Source: Paenibacillus sp. JJ-100
Lineage (GTDB): Bacteria > Bacillota > Bacilli > Paenibacillales > Paenibacillaceae
Direction of reading: 5' to 3'
DNA: 64,000 nucleotides
Assembly (NCBI RefSeq): GCF_948329825.1
Contig: NZ_CAOJCM010000002.1
Coordinates: forward strand, 930,001 to 994,000
Within the stretch, counting starts at the first letter, position 1. Each line of letters begins with the position of its first letter. The notes beneath the pieces are model-generated. The model was given only the letters and a program-made list of their open reading frames with translations. It had not been told where the DNA came from and did not search any database. Positions 37,119 to 48,119 of this stretch are shown in pieces. A program made the translations under genes and the position numbers.

Positions 37119-38465
37119 TTACATCGCGGCAGACTTCAAATTCTCTTCCATTACACGAACCAGCGTGCCTTGGCTTTCATTAGCACCTGCTTCCATCAAC
37201 TTCACGCGGCACACTTTACCTATCATGTCTGGTGTTCCGTCGAACACAAGTTGGATGTAGTTATCACTGTAACCATGCAGCTTGCCACTGCCTTCGCGAC
37301 CTTTCGCTTCACCTTCAGGAATAACGTCTAATACTTGTCCAACAAATTTCTGGGCATACTCCAGCTGCATTTGTTCAGACAGCTCGATCAGTTCATGTAC
37401 GCGTGCATTTTTGACTTCATCATCCACTTGATCTTCCATACGCGCTGCCGGGGTACCTGTACGTTTGGAATAAGGGAATACGTGCATTTCCGAGAAGCCA
37501 ATTTTACGCATCAACTCATAGCCATTCCGATACATCTCATCGGTTTCGCCCGGGAAACCAACGATCACATCCGTAGTAATCGCCACATCCGGCATCGCCT
37601 CACGAATACGCAACATTTTGTTGTAGAACTCTTCGGTTGTGTATTTGCGGCGCATCCGTTTCAGCACCGTGTCATCTCCTGCTTGGAGCGGAATGTGGAA
37701 ATGACGAACCAGCTTGTCTGAACGTTTAATGACGTCCAACATCCGGTCATCAATCTGGCTTGCTTCAATCGAGCTGATCCGGATGCGCTCCAGACCTTCC
37801 ACTTTGTCCAGATCCCACAGCAAGTCGGTCAGATCATAGTTTTCCATGTCATCCCCATACCCGCCTGTATGAATCCCTGTCAGAACGATCTCTTTGTAAC
37901 CTGCTTGTACCAATTGATGTGCCTGCTGAACGATGCTGTTGGCCTCACGACTGCGAGATAGACCACGGGACCAAGGAATGATGCAGAACGTACAGAAGTT
38001 GTTGCAACCATCCTGAATTTTGAGGAAGGCACGTGTACGATCCGCAAAATCCGGTACATCCATCTCTTCAAACACACGAGTTTTCATAATGTTACGCACC
38101 GCATTAACCGGTTGACGGGATTCTTGAATTTCTCTGACGTATGGCAAAATTTTATCTCGATCCTGGGTTCCGATGACCAGGTCAACGCCAGGGATGTCCA
38201 GTATCTCTGCTGGAGATGTCTGTGCATAACATCCAGTTACCGCAACAATGGCATCCGGATTGCGACGAATGGCACGACGGATGATTTGTCGGCTCTTTTT
38301 ATCACCTGTATTTGTTACGGTACACGTATTAATTAAATACACATCCGCTGTCTGTTCATCGAAATCGACCTGTTCGTATCCTTCGTTTTTGAATAATTGC
38401 CAGATGGCCTCTGTATCATAAAAGTTAACTTTGCAGCCCAAGGTGTAAAACGCCACGGATGGCAT
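37119..38465 (-). CDS. mtaB: tRNA (t6A37)-C2 methylthiotransferase MtaB
   Basis: Radical SAM enzyme making ms2t6A at position 37 of ANN-decoding tRNAs (YqeV in B. subtilis). 448 residues. The N-terminal UPF0004 domain has three cluster cysteines (GCKVNFYDTEA, INTCTVTN, GCYAQ). The radical SAM motif CNNFCTFCIIPWSRG follows, and the C-terminus is a TRAM domain. It starts 2 bp after the rsmE stop, giving the conserved order dnaJ-prmA-rsmE-mtaB, interrupted here by the M50 gene. Confidence 0.95.
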   Translation of the reverse strand: MPSVAFYTLGCKVNFYDTEAIWQLFKNEGYEQVDFDEQTADVYLINTCTVTNTGDKKSRQIIRRAIRRNPDAIVAVTGCYAQTSPAEILDIPGVDLVIGTQDRDKILPYVREIQESRQPVNAVRNIMKTRVFEEMDVPDFADRTRAFLKIQDGCNNFCTFCIIPWSRGLSRSREANSIVQQAHQLVQAGYKEIVLTGIHTGGYGDDMENYDLTDLLWDLDKVEGLERIRISSIEASQIDDRMLDVIKRSDKLVRHFHIPLQAGDDTVLKRMRRKYTTEEFYNKMLRIREAMPDVAITTDVIVGFPGETDEMYRNGYELMRKIGFSEMHVFPYSKRTGTPAARMEDQVDDEVKNARVHELIELSEQMQLEYAQKFVGQVLDVIPEGEAKGREGSGKLHGYSDNYIQLVFDGTPDMIGKVCRVKLMEAGANESQGTLVRVMEENLKSAAM

Positions 38466-38467
38466 AA

Positions 38468-39232
38468 TTACATTCCCCCCATTTCTCCGGATTCATATAA
38501 AACACAAGTCAGTGCAGCCATACCCGCTGTCTCGGCTCGCAAAATACGCTTGCCCAGTCCTACAGATATTGCCCCTGCTTCATCTGCCTGGGCCGTTTCC
38601 TTCTCGGAAAATCCGCCCTCAGGCCCAACAACAATCAACACATTTGCTCCTGTATCAGGAGCATGCTGTTTGGCAAACAGCTTAAGAACATCGCCAAGCT
38701 GCTTGCCATCCTCTTTTTCATAACAATAACATACCAGATCATAGTCCCTAAAAGAAGATAACAGCCCTTTCCAGGAAAGCGGCTGCTCAACATGAGGAAT
38801 GCGGTTACGATGACTCTGCTCTGCAGCTTCCTTGGCAATCTTGCGCCAGCGCTCCAAACGTTTGCTTTCTTTCTTGGCATCGTACTGTACAATCGTACGT
38901 TCAGATAAAAAAGGTACAAACGATACGGCACCGATTTCCGTACATCGCTGGATCACCGTCTCCATCTTGTCACCCTTAGGCAAACTTTGTGCCACGGTTA
39001 CATTCCATTTTGCTTCATGATCCATAACCAGCGGTTCCAAAATGGCAGCTCTCACTTCGCCTGTTTCAATACTCTCTATGGCAACCAGCGCTTCCCTGGA
39101 GTTTCCGTCGCTGACAATCAGCTTGTCTCCAGGCTTGCCGCGCATGACTTTACCAATATGACGGGCGTCATCCCCGGTAATACGAACATCATGTTCACTG
39201 AACTGTTCTGCAGATATAAAATATCGCTGCAT
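38468..39232 (-). CDS. rsmE: 16S rRNA (uracil1498-N3)-methyltransferase RsmE
   Basis: SPOUT-class methyltransferase of 16S rRNA U1498. About 254 residues. N-terminal PUA-like domain (MQRYFISAEQFSEHDVRITG), then the trefoil knot with VGPEGGFSEKE and LGKRILRAETAGMAAL. The start is ATG 39232 with GGGTGG eight bases upstream; the upstream 30 codons in frame do not resemble the family. Directly precedes mtaB. Confidence 0.95.
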   Translation of the reverse strand: MQRYFISAEQFSEHDVRITGDDARHIGKVMRGKPGDKLIVSDGNSREALVAIESIETGEVRAAILEPLVMDHEAKWNVTVAQSLPKGDKMETVIQRCTEIGAVSFVPFLSERTIVQYDAKKESKRLERWRKIAKEAAEQSHRNRIPHVEQPLSWKGLLSSFRDYDLVCYCYEKEDGKQLGDVLKLFAKQHAPDTGANVLIVVGPEGGFSEKETAQADEAGAISVGLGKRILRAETAGMAALTCVLYESGEMGGM

Positions 39233-39367
39233 ATGTCTGTCCACCCATTCTTTCCTGTTATGACTGGGATTCTCCTTGCACAAGAGCAGGCGAGAATCCA
39301 GTCGCCACAGATGATCATACAACTTTTATGTGTTTCTGACCAGCTTTATACGCCAAATGCTAGATGA

Positions 39368-40051
39368 TCATGATCGGTATAATTCAATAACCAGACCTAC
39401 TAAATCCAAGTACATATGATTAGCAAACAAATAGAGCGGTTGAATGGTGACGGCCTGCAATGGCGGGATAACCAGAATCAGCAGGAATACAAAGATAGAC
39501 CAGTGCTCTACCCCCTGCAGTTTGCGACTGGTCGAAGGTGGTAACACATCTTCAAGAATACGATAACCATCCAATGGTGGAAGTGGAATGAGATTGAACA
39601 TAAACAAAAAGAAGTTCGTAATACTGAACATCGGTAAGAACGTCATTAGAGCTGTAACAACCCGTTCATTCTCAATATTTCCCAACACCCCGGATCCAAA
39701 CAATATTCCGTAGATGATTGCACCGATGATGGCCAGCAGCAGATTACTCAGTGGACCTACGACAGAAACGATCGTTCCCATTAATCTAGGTTTATCAAAA
39801 TTGCTGCGATTCACGGGAACAGGCCGTGCCCATCCAAAACCTGCGATCACGAGCAGCAGTACGCCCAGCAAGTCAAAGTGCGCAACCGGATTTAACGTGA
39901 CCCGCCCAAGCAGCTTCGCTGTTGGATCACCGAATTTGTTAGCGAAATACGCATGCGCAAATTCATGAACCGTAAATGCAATCAAAATGGTTACGAGAAA
40001 AAACGGCAATTGTTCCAGTGGAAGACGGAATATCCGATCTAAAAAATCCAT
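39368..40051 (-). CDS. M50-family site-2-type membrane metalloprotease
   Basis: 227 residues with about five to six hydrophobic segments, the zinc-binding motif VHEFAHAYFANKFGDP (HExxH) in the first helix and a later NLIPLPPLDGYRI with the third zinc ligand Asp. It belongs to the group of small site-2 proteases without a PDZ domain (YwhC-like). The substrate is unknown. It starts 3 bp after prmA with AGAGGTAA upstream, so probably co-transcribed with prmA and rsmE. Confidence 0.9.
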   Translation of the reverse strand: MDFLDRIFRLPLEQLPFFLVTILIAFTVHEFAHAYFANKFGDPTAKLLGRVTLNPVAHFDLLGVLLLVIAGFGWARPVPVNRSNFDKPRLMGTIVSVVGPLSNLLLAIIGAIIYGILFGSGVLGNIENERVVTALMTFLPMFSITNFFLFMFNLIPLPPLDGYRILEDVLPPSTSRKLQGVEHWSIFVFLLILVIPPLQAVTIQPLYLFANHMYLDLVGLVIELYRS

Positions 40052-40054
40052 CGC

Positions 40055-41020
40055 TTACCTCTTTCTGGCTTCAAATGCTAGCCAGTCCTCTTCACGCTCA
40101 ATCGCACGCACTTCAAATCCAGCGGATACAAGAGCATCATGTACAACCTGCTCTTTATTTTTCCATATGCCCGATACGATATAAATACCGTCAGACTCCA
40201 GTGCGTTATACACATCATCGACGAACAGCAAAATAATTTCAGCCAAAATATTGGCAACGATAATTTTTACGGGGAGTTTTACGCCCAAGGCAGGGTCCTG
40301 ACTTCCCAGAACAGATAAGAGGTCACTTTCCTTAACGGTAATCTCCTTTTGCATGTTGTTCAGTTCTACATTTTCCATTGCACTTGTAACAGCTACCGGA
40401 TCAAGATCCAGTGCGAGCACGTGCTTTGCGCCCAGGTGAACCGCCCCAATCGCCAAAATACCAGACCCCGTACCCACGTCGATAATTTCTTCGCCGCCCT
40501 GAATGACGCGTTCCAGTGTACGCAGACAGAGCGTTGTCGTTGGATGTGTCCCTGTACCAAAGGCCATCCCCGGATCCAGCTCAATAATTTTCTCAGCCGC
40601 ACTCTCAGGTGTATACTCCTCCCAAGTTGGCTTAATTGTCAGGCGATCCGATATACGTACCGGCTTGAAATATTGCTTCCAGGCTGTTGCCCAATCATTC
40701 TCATCCACTGTACGCGTCTCATACCGAATCTCTCCAGCATCAATACCAAACTCGGACAGTTCCTCAATTCTCGGATTCACCTCTGCCTGCAATGCAGTCA
40801 TGTCCGTCCCTTCGGAGAAATAACCTTTGATCACCGCACAACCCTCGGGAATGTCATTCAGGGGAACATCATATAACTCGCCATACGTTGTATCCCTTTT
40901 TTTATTTAAAGTGCCGGATTCCTCAATCGATACCCCTCCAGCTCCCGCTTCATGCAAAAAATTCGAAATCATCTCCACAGCTTCTTCTGTGGTATGTATT
41001 GTTAGTTCATGCCATAACAT
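40055..41020 (-). CDS. prmA: Ribosomal protein L11 methyltransferase PrmA
   Basis: Methylates ribosomal protein L11. About 321 residues. N-terminal substrate domain (MLWHELTIHTTEEAVEMI) and C-terminal Rossmann methyltransferase with DVGTGSGILAIGAVHLGA and ALDLDPVAVTSAMENV. Start at ATG 41020, with GAGGAGG eleven bases upstream. YqeT in B. subtilis, where it also follows dnaJ. Confidence 0.95.
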   Translation of the reverse strand: MLWHELTIHTTEEAVEMISNFLHEAGAGGVSIEESGTLNKKRDTTYGELYDVPLNDIPEGCAVIKGYFSEGTDMTALQAEVNPRIEELSEFGIDAGEIRYETRTVDENDWATAWKQYFKPVRISDRLTIKPTWEEYTPESAAEKIIELDPGMAFGTGTHPTTTLCLRTLERVIQGGEEIIDVGTGSGILAIGAVHLGAKHVLALDLDPVAVTSAMENVELNNMQKEITVKESDLLSVLGSQDPALGVKLPVKIIVANILAEIILLFVDDVYNALESDGIYIVSGIWKNKEQVVHDALVSAGFEVRAIEREEDWLAFEARKR

Positions 41021-41104
41021 ACGTGGTTTTGCCTCCTCATTATTGGAACATCCCAACTATTGTACTACACAAGCAAGCCAGAGCACAAAACATAGCCATA
41101 AAAG

Positions 41105-41149
41105 AAAACAAAACAGGATATCCGCAGTCTAACTGCTTGAATATCCTGT
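41105..41149 (-). terminator. Terminator after the 41.2-kb small-protein gene
   Basis: ACAGGATAT..GCAGT / ACTGC..ATATCCTGT stem with a 3-nt loop followed by TTTTGTTTTC on the minus strand. It separates the small-gene cluster from prmA. Confidence 0.8.
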
Positions 41150-41189
41150 CTCATCTTTCGTGTCTGGTGAATCTTACTTATAAACAAAA

Positions 41190-41585
41190 CTAACAGAACC
41201 GTCCACCATTTCGAGTAATGATCTCAGCGGTCTGTGGCAATGCATTCTGGGAGACGGATACCGTCAGCAAAACGCCCTGCTTCGGCCTCATGCTTTGAGC
41301 TACTTCTTCTGGCAGATCGTCGTAGACCTGTCCTTCCGATAGTATCTCAGTCTCATCGCTAATGAGAGCCAGCACATTCAACTCCCCGCTGAAGCCACCA
41401 ACCATTGCTGTAGGTGACTGATCTTCTGGGTTAAAAACGGGTTCAGATCCCCCTGTATGTTCACGTATACTTTTAATATTTAGCTGGTTGGAATACAGAA
41501 GCTCAAGTGCTCTACGTGCAGATTCTGCTTCAGACCAACTTGAGAATATAGCTTCCAATGTGACCGCCGAGCGATCTTCAGTCAT
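41190..41585 (-). CDS. Small protein related to the 42-kb gene (two-half, beta-alpha repeat)
   Basis: About 131 residues, family not recognised. Starts MTEDRSAVTLEAIFSSWSEA at ATG 41585, overlapping the yfhD-like stop by 8 bp. The N-half has a strand then an helix with SEAESARRALELLYSNQLNIKSI, resembling YflT/GS17M-type stress proteins. The C-half ends GVLLTVSVSQNALPQTAEII and a terminal GGRFC. The same layout (N strand-helix, low-complexity middle, LLTVxV strand, helix, GG end) is seen in the gene at 41789-42157, so the two are probably paralogues. The middle (residues 45-70) is polar. Function unknown. Confidence 0.7.
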   Translation of the reverse strand: MTEDRSAVTLEAIFSSWSEAESARRALELLYSNQLNIKSIREHTGGSEPVFNPEDQSPTAMVGGFSGELNVLALISDETEILSEGQVYDDLPEEVAQSMRPKQGVLLTVSVSQNALPQTAEIITRNGGRFC

Positions 41586-41757
41586 GAATTTCCCGCGCCT
41601 GACGCCGATCGGCTGCCTCACCACGGCGCAATGCTTCGATATCCTCGTGATCTGCCATCTCAGCGCTGAACTCCACATCCTCGTTTTTCGCAGATTGCAA
41701 TTGTTTCATTTTTTCTGTTTTTGTTAAAATTTCACCTGGTCGTTGTCGATTTCCCAT
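41578..41757 (-). CDS. YfhD-like small protein
   Basis: 59 residues read directly from the minus strand: MGNRQRPGEILTKTEKMKQL, then DVEFSAEMADHEDIEALRRG and EAADRRQAREIHD to the stop. The pattern DVEFSxELADHxDxEAxxRxxAADxR is that of the YfhD family of small Bacillus proteins. Strong GGGAGG site nine bases before the ATG. It overlaps the next gene by 8 bp and lies 31 bp after the related gene at 41789. Function unknown; highly charged and probably unstructured or helical. Confidence 0.75.
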   Translation of the reverse strand: MGNRQRPGEILTKTEKMKQLQSAKNEDVEFSAEMADHEDIEALRRGEAADRRQAREIHD

Positions 41758-41788
41758 CTTGCTCTTCCTCCCTTTGGCTACCTCGAAA

Positions 41789-42157
41789 TTAGATCATTCC
41801 ACCGGCTTGTTCAATAATTGACATCGCCCGGTGATGTACCGATTCATCTACAACAACTGTCAATAGTATGTCCCGGCCCGTAGGGCCACCTTGTCCGCCA
41901 TCACTCATTCCGCTAGCAGTAGGGTCTGCTGCAGCCATAATCCCTGAGCTGGCATTCGTCTGCATCGCATCAGGTACCCATGATGAGTAACTGCCAGAAA
42001 CGCCTGGTCTGTAGGAAGCTCCGCTCGGCCCTACACCCGCATAACGGCTGAAACGATTGATGGATATGTCCTCCACACGCAGCGCCTCCAATTTTTTGAC
42101 CGCTCCCTGTGCCTGCTCGGGGCTATGAAAATAGGCCAAAATATTTTTCTCCGTCAC
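41789..42157 (-). CDS. Small protein related to the 41.2-kb gene
   Basis: About 122 residues, family not recognised. I choose GTG 42157 (read MTEKNILAYFHSPEQAQGAV) with AGGTGA just upstream; the frame is open further up but that part resembles no family. N-terminal strand-helix KNILAYFHSPEQAQGAVKKL then EALRVEDISINRF. A Gly/Ser/Ala/Met-rich middle (residues 45-90) follows, then DILLTVVVDESVHHRAMSII and a terminal QAGGMI. It matches the layout of the protein at 41190-41585. First gene of a three-gene unit with the YfhD-like gene in the middle. Confidence 0.65.
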   Translation of the reverse strand: MTEKNILAYFHSPEQAQGAVKKLEALRVEDISINRFSRYAGVGPSGASYRPGVSGSYSSWVPDAMQTNASSGIMAAADPTASGMSDGGQGGPTGRDILLTVVVDESVHHRAMSIIEQAGGMI

Positions 42158-42292
42158 TTGCTCACCTGCTTCCTTCGTTCTCTCACAGTACATCTGTTTA
42201 ATATATCGTTCCCGCCATGCTATCTTTCCGCAACAGAGCCCAAAATATACCGAATCCCCCAATCTCGTTGCATCCGTACAATCAATTCACAT

Positions 42293-42326
42293 AAAAAAAG
42301 ACACCCTCGATTCATCGAAAGGTGTC
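42293..42326 (-). terminator. Terminator after dnaJ
   Basis: GACACC..TTTCGATGAATCGAGG..GGTGTC stem-loop followed by TTTTTTTA on the minus strand, 17 bp after the dnaJ stop. Confidence 0.85.
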
Positions 42327-42342
42327 ATTACTCTCATTATAA

Positions 42343-43461
42343 TCAGTCGCCGCGAAAGGCACGTTTTACTCGATCAAAGAAGGACTGCTCATGCTCATGT
42401 GTTTGTTCGCCATCTAACGCAGCAAATTGACGAAGGAGTTCCTTCTGCTCATCACTTAACTTGCTAGGTGTTACGACAACCACTTTTACATGCTGATCCC
42501 CTTGGCCCATGCCCCGCAAGCGCGGCACGCCTTTTCCTTTGAGGCGGAAATACGTTCCAGTCTGTGTACCTGCCGGAATTTTCAGTTTCACTTTCTCGGT
42601 CAGTGTCGGGATCTCAATCTCATCCCCCAATGCCGCTTGTGCAAACGTAAGTGGAATTTCACAGTAGATGTCATCGCCTTCGCGTTCAAAGAAGTCGTGA
42701 GACTTCACACGAATAACAATGTACAAGTCCCCTGCCGGACCGCCACGAAGACCACCTTCACCCTCGCCTGTCATACGTAGCTGTGCACCGTCATCTACAC
42801 CTGCAGGAATACGAACATGGATTTTACGCTGTTTGCGAACTTTACCATTGCCGCTGCACGTTGTACATTTTTCCTTAATAATCTGACCAGTACCACTACA
42901 ATTCGAGCAAGCACGACGATTCACCATACGACCGAACGGTGTATTTTGAACCACCTCCTGTTGCCCACTCCCGTGGCAGACTGTACACGTATCAGGCTTC
43001 GTTCCAGGCTTGGCTCCTGAGCCGTGACAAGTATCACAGCTTTCAGTACGTGGAATCGTAATATCCGTTTCTTTGCCAAATACAGCTTCCTTAAACTCAA
43101 TGGTCATGGTGTACTGTAAGTCATTTCCCCGTTGCGGAGCATTCGGGTCACGACGTCCACCGCCACCACCAAAGAACATATCGAAGATGTCGCCAAATCC
43201 ACCGCCACCAAAGTCTCCACCACCGAATCCACCCTGGTTTGGATCAATGTGACCGTATTGGTCATACTGAGCACGCTTCTGGCTGTCACTTACGACATCA
43301 TAAGCTTCTTTTACTTCCTTGAATTTGGCCTCCGCATCCGCTGCTTTGTTCACGTCAGGGTGATACTGACGAGCTAGCTTACGGTATGCCTTTTTGATCT
43401 CCTCGTCGCTCGCATTTTTGCTTACGCCGAGCACCTCATAATAATCACGTTTTTCAGCCAC
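42343..43461 (-). CDS. dnaJ: Chaperone DnaJ
   Basis: Hsp40 co-chaperone stimulating DnaK ATPase. 372 residues: J domain with ARQYHPDVN (HPD), a Gly/Phe-rich linker ([20 protein letters not shown]), and the zinc domain with four CxxCxGxG repeats ([32 protein letters not shown]). The C-terminal substrate-binding domain follows. Last gene of hrcA-grpE-dnaK-dnaJ. Confidence 0.98.
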   Translation of the reverse strand: MAEKRDYYEVLGVSKNASDEEIKKAYRKLARQYHPDVNKAADAEAKFKEVKEAYDVVSDSQKRAQYDQYGHIDPNQGGFGGGDFGGGGFGDIFDMFFGGGGGRRDPNAPQRGNDLQYTMTIEFKEAVFGKETDITIPRTESCDTCHGSGAKPGTKPDTCTVCHGSGQQEVVQNTPFGRMVNRRACSNCSGTGQIIKEKCTTCSGNGKVRKQRKIHVRIPAGVDDGAQLRMTGEGEGGLRGGPAGDLYIVIRVKSHDFFEREGDDIYCEIPLTFAQAALGDEIEIPTLTEKVKLKIPAGTQTGTYFRLKGKGVPRLRGMGQGDQHVKVVVVTPSKLSDEQKELLRQFAALDGEQTHEHEQSFFDRVKRAFRGD

Positions 43462-43506
43462 TCTTCCACCCCCATAACATTCACCTTATCGCACATCGTG
43501 ACAAAA

Positions 43507-43544
43507 GGAAAGTCAAAGCACGGGAGCCCCGGCTATGACTTTCC
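43507..43544 (-). terminator. Hairpin between dnaK and dnaJ (partial terminator)
   Basis: GGAAAGTCA..CGGGgctCCCG..TGACTTTCC on the minus strand, followed by TTTTGT. It could lower read-through into dnaJ or protect the dnaK mRNA end; both are inference. Confidence 0.55.
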
Positions 43545-43592
43545 CTCAATCCGAACGTCACCGATGTATAACTCGCAATAATTGCGAATTAA

Positions 43593-45446
<1,854 letters not shown>

Positions 45447-45589
45447 TCAACATTTTAAAATGAATAGGCTACTTGTGAGCCTTATTGTTCTGTAATTCAT
45501 ATCTGCTCTATGTGTAAAAAAACGTGTATATTAATTTCGTCCCTATGAGTCAAGGTTGTATAGTCACGCTCTCTTATCCTTAATAAGGT

Positions 45590-46156
45590 TTAGGAACTAA
45601 CTTTAACCATAGCCGGACGAAGTACTTTATCTTTCAACATATAGCCTTTTTGAACCTCTTCCACTACGATGCCTTCTTCATGCTCTTCGCTATCCACTTG
45701 CATAATTGCTTGGTGGAATTCAGGGTTAAACGGTTGTCCAACCGTCTCCATCGCAGCAAGTCCTTCGCTCGCCAGCACAGTCTCCAATTGACGCAAGATC
45801 ATTTGAATTCCTTTGGCAAAAGATTCAGTCTCCGTACCTTCCGGTACAGTAGCCATAGCACGCTCGAAATTATCAATAACCGGCACCAATTCAGTGATCA
45901 GCTTCATCGAAGCGTATTTGGCAAGATCCTCTTTTTCCCTTTGTGTGCGACGTCGGAAGTTATCAAAATCAGCCTGAGCACGCATTAAACGCTGCTGGGA
46001 TTCCTCAGCTTCTGCCTTCAAACGCGTCAGCTCCGTTTGCTCCTGATCTATGATCTCTTCAGCCTGAGCCTCTGCAGCTGCAGCCTCATTAACTGGATTC
46101 TGCTCAGCGGCTGTTACCTCTTGCTCTTCTGTAAATGATTGTTGCTCCTCTTTCAA
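45590..46156 (-). CDS. grpE: Nucleotide exchange factor GrpE
   Basis: Exchange factor of DnaK. About 188 residues, acidic N-terminus, long coiled coil (ELTRLKAEAEESQQRLMRAQ) with DFDNFRRRTQREKEDL, and a C-terminal beta domain (NPEFHQAIMQVDSEEHEEG). The start is TTG 46156, preceded by a perfect AAGGAGGTGA. An upstream in-frame start at 46186 would put the ribosome binding site inside the gene. Second gene of the operon, 44 bp after hrcA. Confidence 0.95.
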   Translation of the reverse strand: MKEEQQSFTEEQEVTAAEQNPVNEAAAAEAQAEEIIDQEQTELTRLKAEAEESQQRLMRAQADFDNFRRRTQREKEDLAKYASMKLITELVPVIDNFERAMATVPEGTETESFAKGIQMILRQLETVLASEGLAAMETVGQPFNPEFHQAIMQVDSEEHEEGIVVEEVQKGYMLKDKVLRPAMVKVSS

Positions 46157-46200
46157 GATGTTCACCTCCTTATACGAATGAAACATACCCCCTCTGTTGC

Positions 46201-47232
46201 TTATTTGAAACGAGTAGTCAACATGGTTGTAAGATCACGGGATAATGTATTTAAAATATGGATGACGCGTGCGTAGTCCATTCGAGTTGGTCCAAGAATT
46301 CCTATTGAGCCGAGTGCCTCGCCGTCCAATGAATAGGACGCTGTAATCAAGCTGCAGTTGGCAAATGCCTCATGATCATTTTCAGTACCGATTCGCACCT
46401 GAATTCCAGATCCACCAGGGACTGGCATCATTAATTTCATTAATGTTGGAGTCTCATCTAATAAATCAAGGATATCCTTGACCTTCTCCACATCTTTGAA
46501 CTCGGGTTGGGTCAACATATTGGTAGCCCCACTAAGGAACAAACGATTGTCCTGCTCATTATCGAACGCGCTGTTAAGCACCTGCATAACTTCCTCATAA
46601 CGCGTGATATGACGCTCCAGTTCTTGACCTAGCTCGCTGTAAAGACGGGATTTCAGTTTATAGATGGGCACACCGATCAATTTGCTATTTAACAGACGAA
46701 CTACACCCTCCATATCCGCAACCGAAATTTCAGGCGGGATCTGAACTGTCTTGTTTTCTACCTGCCCGGTGTTGGTCACGATGATCGCTACAGCTTCATT
46801 GTCATTCAGCGGAAGCAGCTGGAAGTGACGTAGTGACGTATGAAACACCTCTGGACCAAGAAGAATCGAGGTATAATTGGTCATATGAGACAAAATATTG
46901 GATGCATGCTGAATAACCTGTTCCATTACATTTAGTTTTTCTGCAAAAAATGATTTTAAATCATCTAATTCCTGGGGCTCCACCTGATTCCATGGAACCA
47001 GATGATCGACATAATATCGATAACCCTTATGTGAAGGAATGCGTCCAGCCGATGTATGTGGTTGTTCAAGGAAGCCCATCTCCTCAAGATCAGCCATTTC
47101 ATTGCGTATTGTTGCCGGACTGTATCCAACATCGCCTCTTTTGGAAATGCTTCGGGAACCAACGGGCTCAGCTGAACGGATATAGTCATCCACTATAGCG
47201 TTCAGAATCATTCGTTGACGCTCTGTTAACAT
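46201..47232 (-). CDS. hrcA: Heat-inducible transcription repressor HrcA
   Basis: Repressor of class I heat-shock genes, binding CIRCE. About 343 residues. N-terminal winged helix (MLTERQRMILNAIVDDYIRS, SPATIRNEMADLEEMGFLEQ) and a C-terminal domain with the GxIGILGPTRMDY motif. Start at ATG 47232 behind AAGGAGGG; the longer frame begins in the CIRCE spacer region. Autoregulated through the CIRCE element 41 bp upstream. Confidence 0.97.
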   Translation of the reverse strand: MLTERQRMILNAIVDDYIRSAEPVGSRSISKRGDVGYSPATIRNEMADLEEMGFLEQPHTSAGRIPSHKGYRYYVDHLVPWNQVEPQELDDLKSFFAEKLNVMEQVIQHASNILSHMTNYTSILLGPEVFHTSLRHFQLLPLNDNEAVAIIVTNTGQVENKTVQIPPEISVADMEGVVRLLNSKLIGVPIYKLKSRLYSELGQELERHITRYEEVMQVLNSAFDNEQDNRLFLSGATNMLTQPEFKDVEKVKDILDLLDETPTLMKLMMPVPGGSGIQVRIGTENDHEAFANCSLITASYSLDGEALGSIGILGPTRMDYARVIHILNTLSRDLTTMLTTRFK

Positions 47233-47272
47233 GGTGAGTATTCCCTCCTTCTGACTGTTTCGTCCCATGTCG

Positions 47273-47299
47273 TTAGCACTCCGGTTAGATGAGTGCTAA
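47273..47299 (-). promoter_or_regulatory. CIRCE operator
   Basis: TTAGCACTC-N9-GAGTGCTAA, a perfect 9-9-9 inverted repeat, between the hrcA promoter and its ribosome binding site. It is the binding site of HrcA and controls hrcA-grpE-dnaK-dnaJ. Confidence 0.97.
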
Positions 47300-47310
47300 T
47301 CAGTAATACA

Positions 47311-47340
47311 AAAATACCAAACTGACATGAACATTGTCAA
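47311..47340 (-). promoter_or_regulatory. SigA promoter of the hrcA-grpE-dnaK-dnaJ operon
   Basis: Perfect TTGACA (47340-47335), 18 nt, TATTTT (47316-47311). The CIRCE element starts 11 bp downstream, so the start site falls in or next to the operator. The remaining 47341-47648 holds A+T-rich sequence and the terminator of the GNAT gene; no gene is seen. Confidence 0.75.
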
Positions 47341-47554
47341 GTGAGTTTACTGAACGAAACGATCTATTTATATTATAGGCCAATAACCTACACTTATAAC
47401 GAATATCTCAAACCTTAGTATGGTTTGTTGGGCAGAAGGATACGTAGTTAAATTCAACAACACTTGAAACGTTGCCCTCCCGCGATCTCTCCTCATCGAT
47501 CGTTTCAGCCTGGAGAGATAGACCAACCCTTCAGTCCTGATTAACAACAAATTA

Positions 47555-47606
47555 TAAAAAAGATCACAACCCTGAACCGGTAGGTTTCTTGGCTTGTGAT
47601 CTTTCT
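47555..47606 (-). terminator. Terminator after the GNAT gene
   Basis: AAAGATCACAA / TTGTGATCTTT stem with a loop that can form an inner stem, followed by TTTATAA on the minus strand. Confidence 0.8.
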
Positions 47607-47648
47607 TTAATATAGATCTTTTTATAAACATCGTTCATAATGATACAT

Positions 47649-48119
47649 TTATGCTGAAACATCTAGTTCTTTCAAAACAGCAATCTCGTCACAGCAATCC
47701 TGTTTACTACAATGGACGCAATCCGTCCACACTTTTTCCGGAAAAATCTCTTTCTCTACAACTGCAAAGCCATTCTTCAGAAAAAAGGAAACTTCATAGG
47801 TGAGTGCCATGACCTTCGGGATTTGCTGTCTCTCTGCCTCTTCAACAAGCCTTTCAAGCAAACGTGAACCAATGCCCAGCCCTTTATATCCTTCCGAAAT
47901 GCCTAATGATCTTACTTCTACCAGATCATTCCCGAGGCGGCATAGCGAGCCGCAACCGACGACCGTTCCTTCCACCTCTGCCACAATAAAATGCTCCAGC
48001 TGTCGATGCAGTACTTCCCGCGAACGCGGAAGCATGATCCCACGCTCTGCATAACCCTTAATCATTTCAAATAGTGGTTCAACATCTTCCGGTACAGCTT
48101 TCCTGCATATTACCGACAT
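47649..48119 (-). CDS. GNAT acetyltransferase, ArgA-like
   Basis: 156-residue GNAT protein with the acetyl-CoA loop SEGYKGLGIGSRLLERLVEE (Q/RxxGxG/A type). The C-terminal segment KVWTDCVHCSKQDCCDEIAV with clustered Cys is typical of the short ArgA-like N-acetyltransferases that in some bacteria make N-acetylglutamate. Whether this one serves arginine synthesis cannot be told from context; the neighbours are hemW and hrcA. ATG with GGAGGAGAGC upstream. Confidence 0.82.
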   Translation of the reverse strand: MSVICRKAVPEDVEPLFEMIKGYAERGIMLPRSREVLHRQLEHFIVAEVEGTVVGCGSLCRLGNDLVEVRSLGISEGYKGLGIGSRLLERLVEEAERQQIPKVMALTYEVSFFLKNGFAVVEKEIFPEKVWTDCVHCSKQDCCDEIAVLKELDVSA

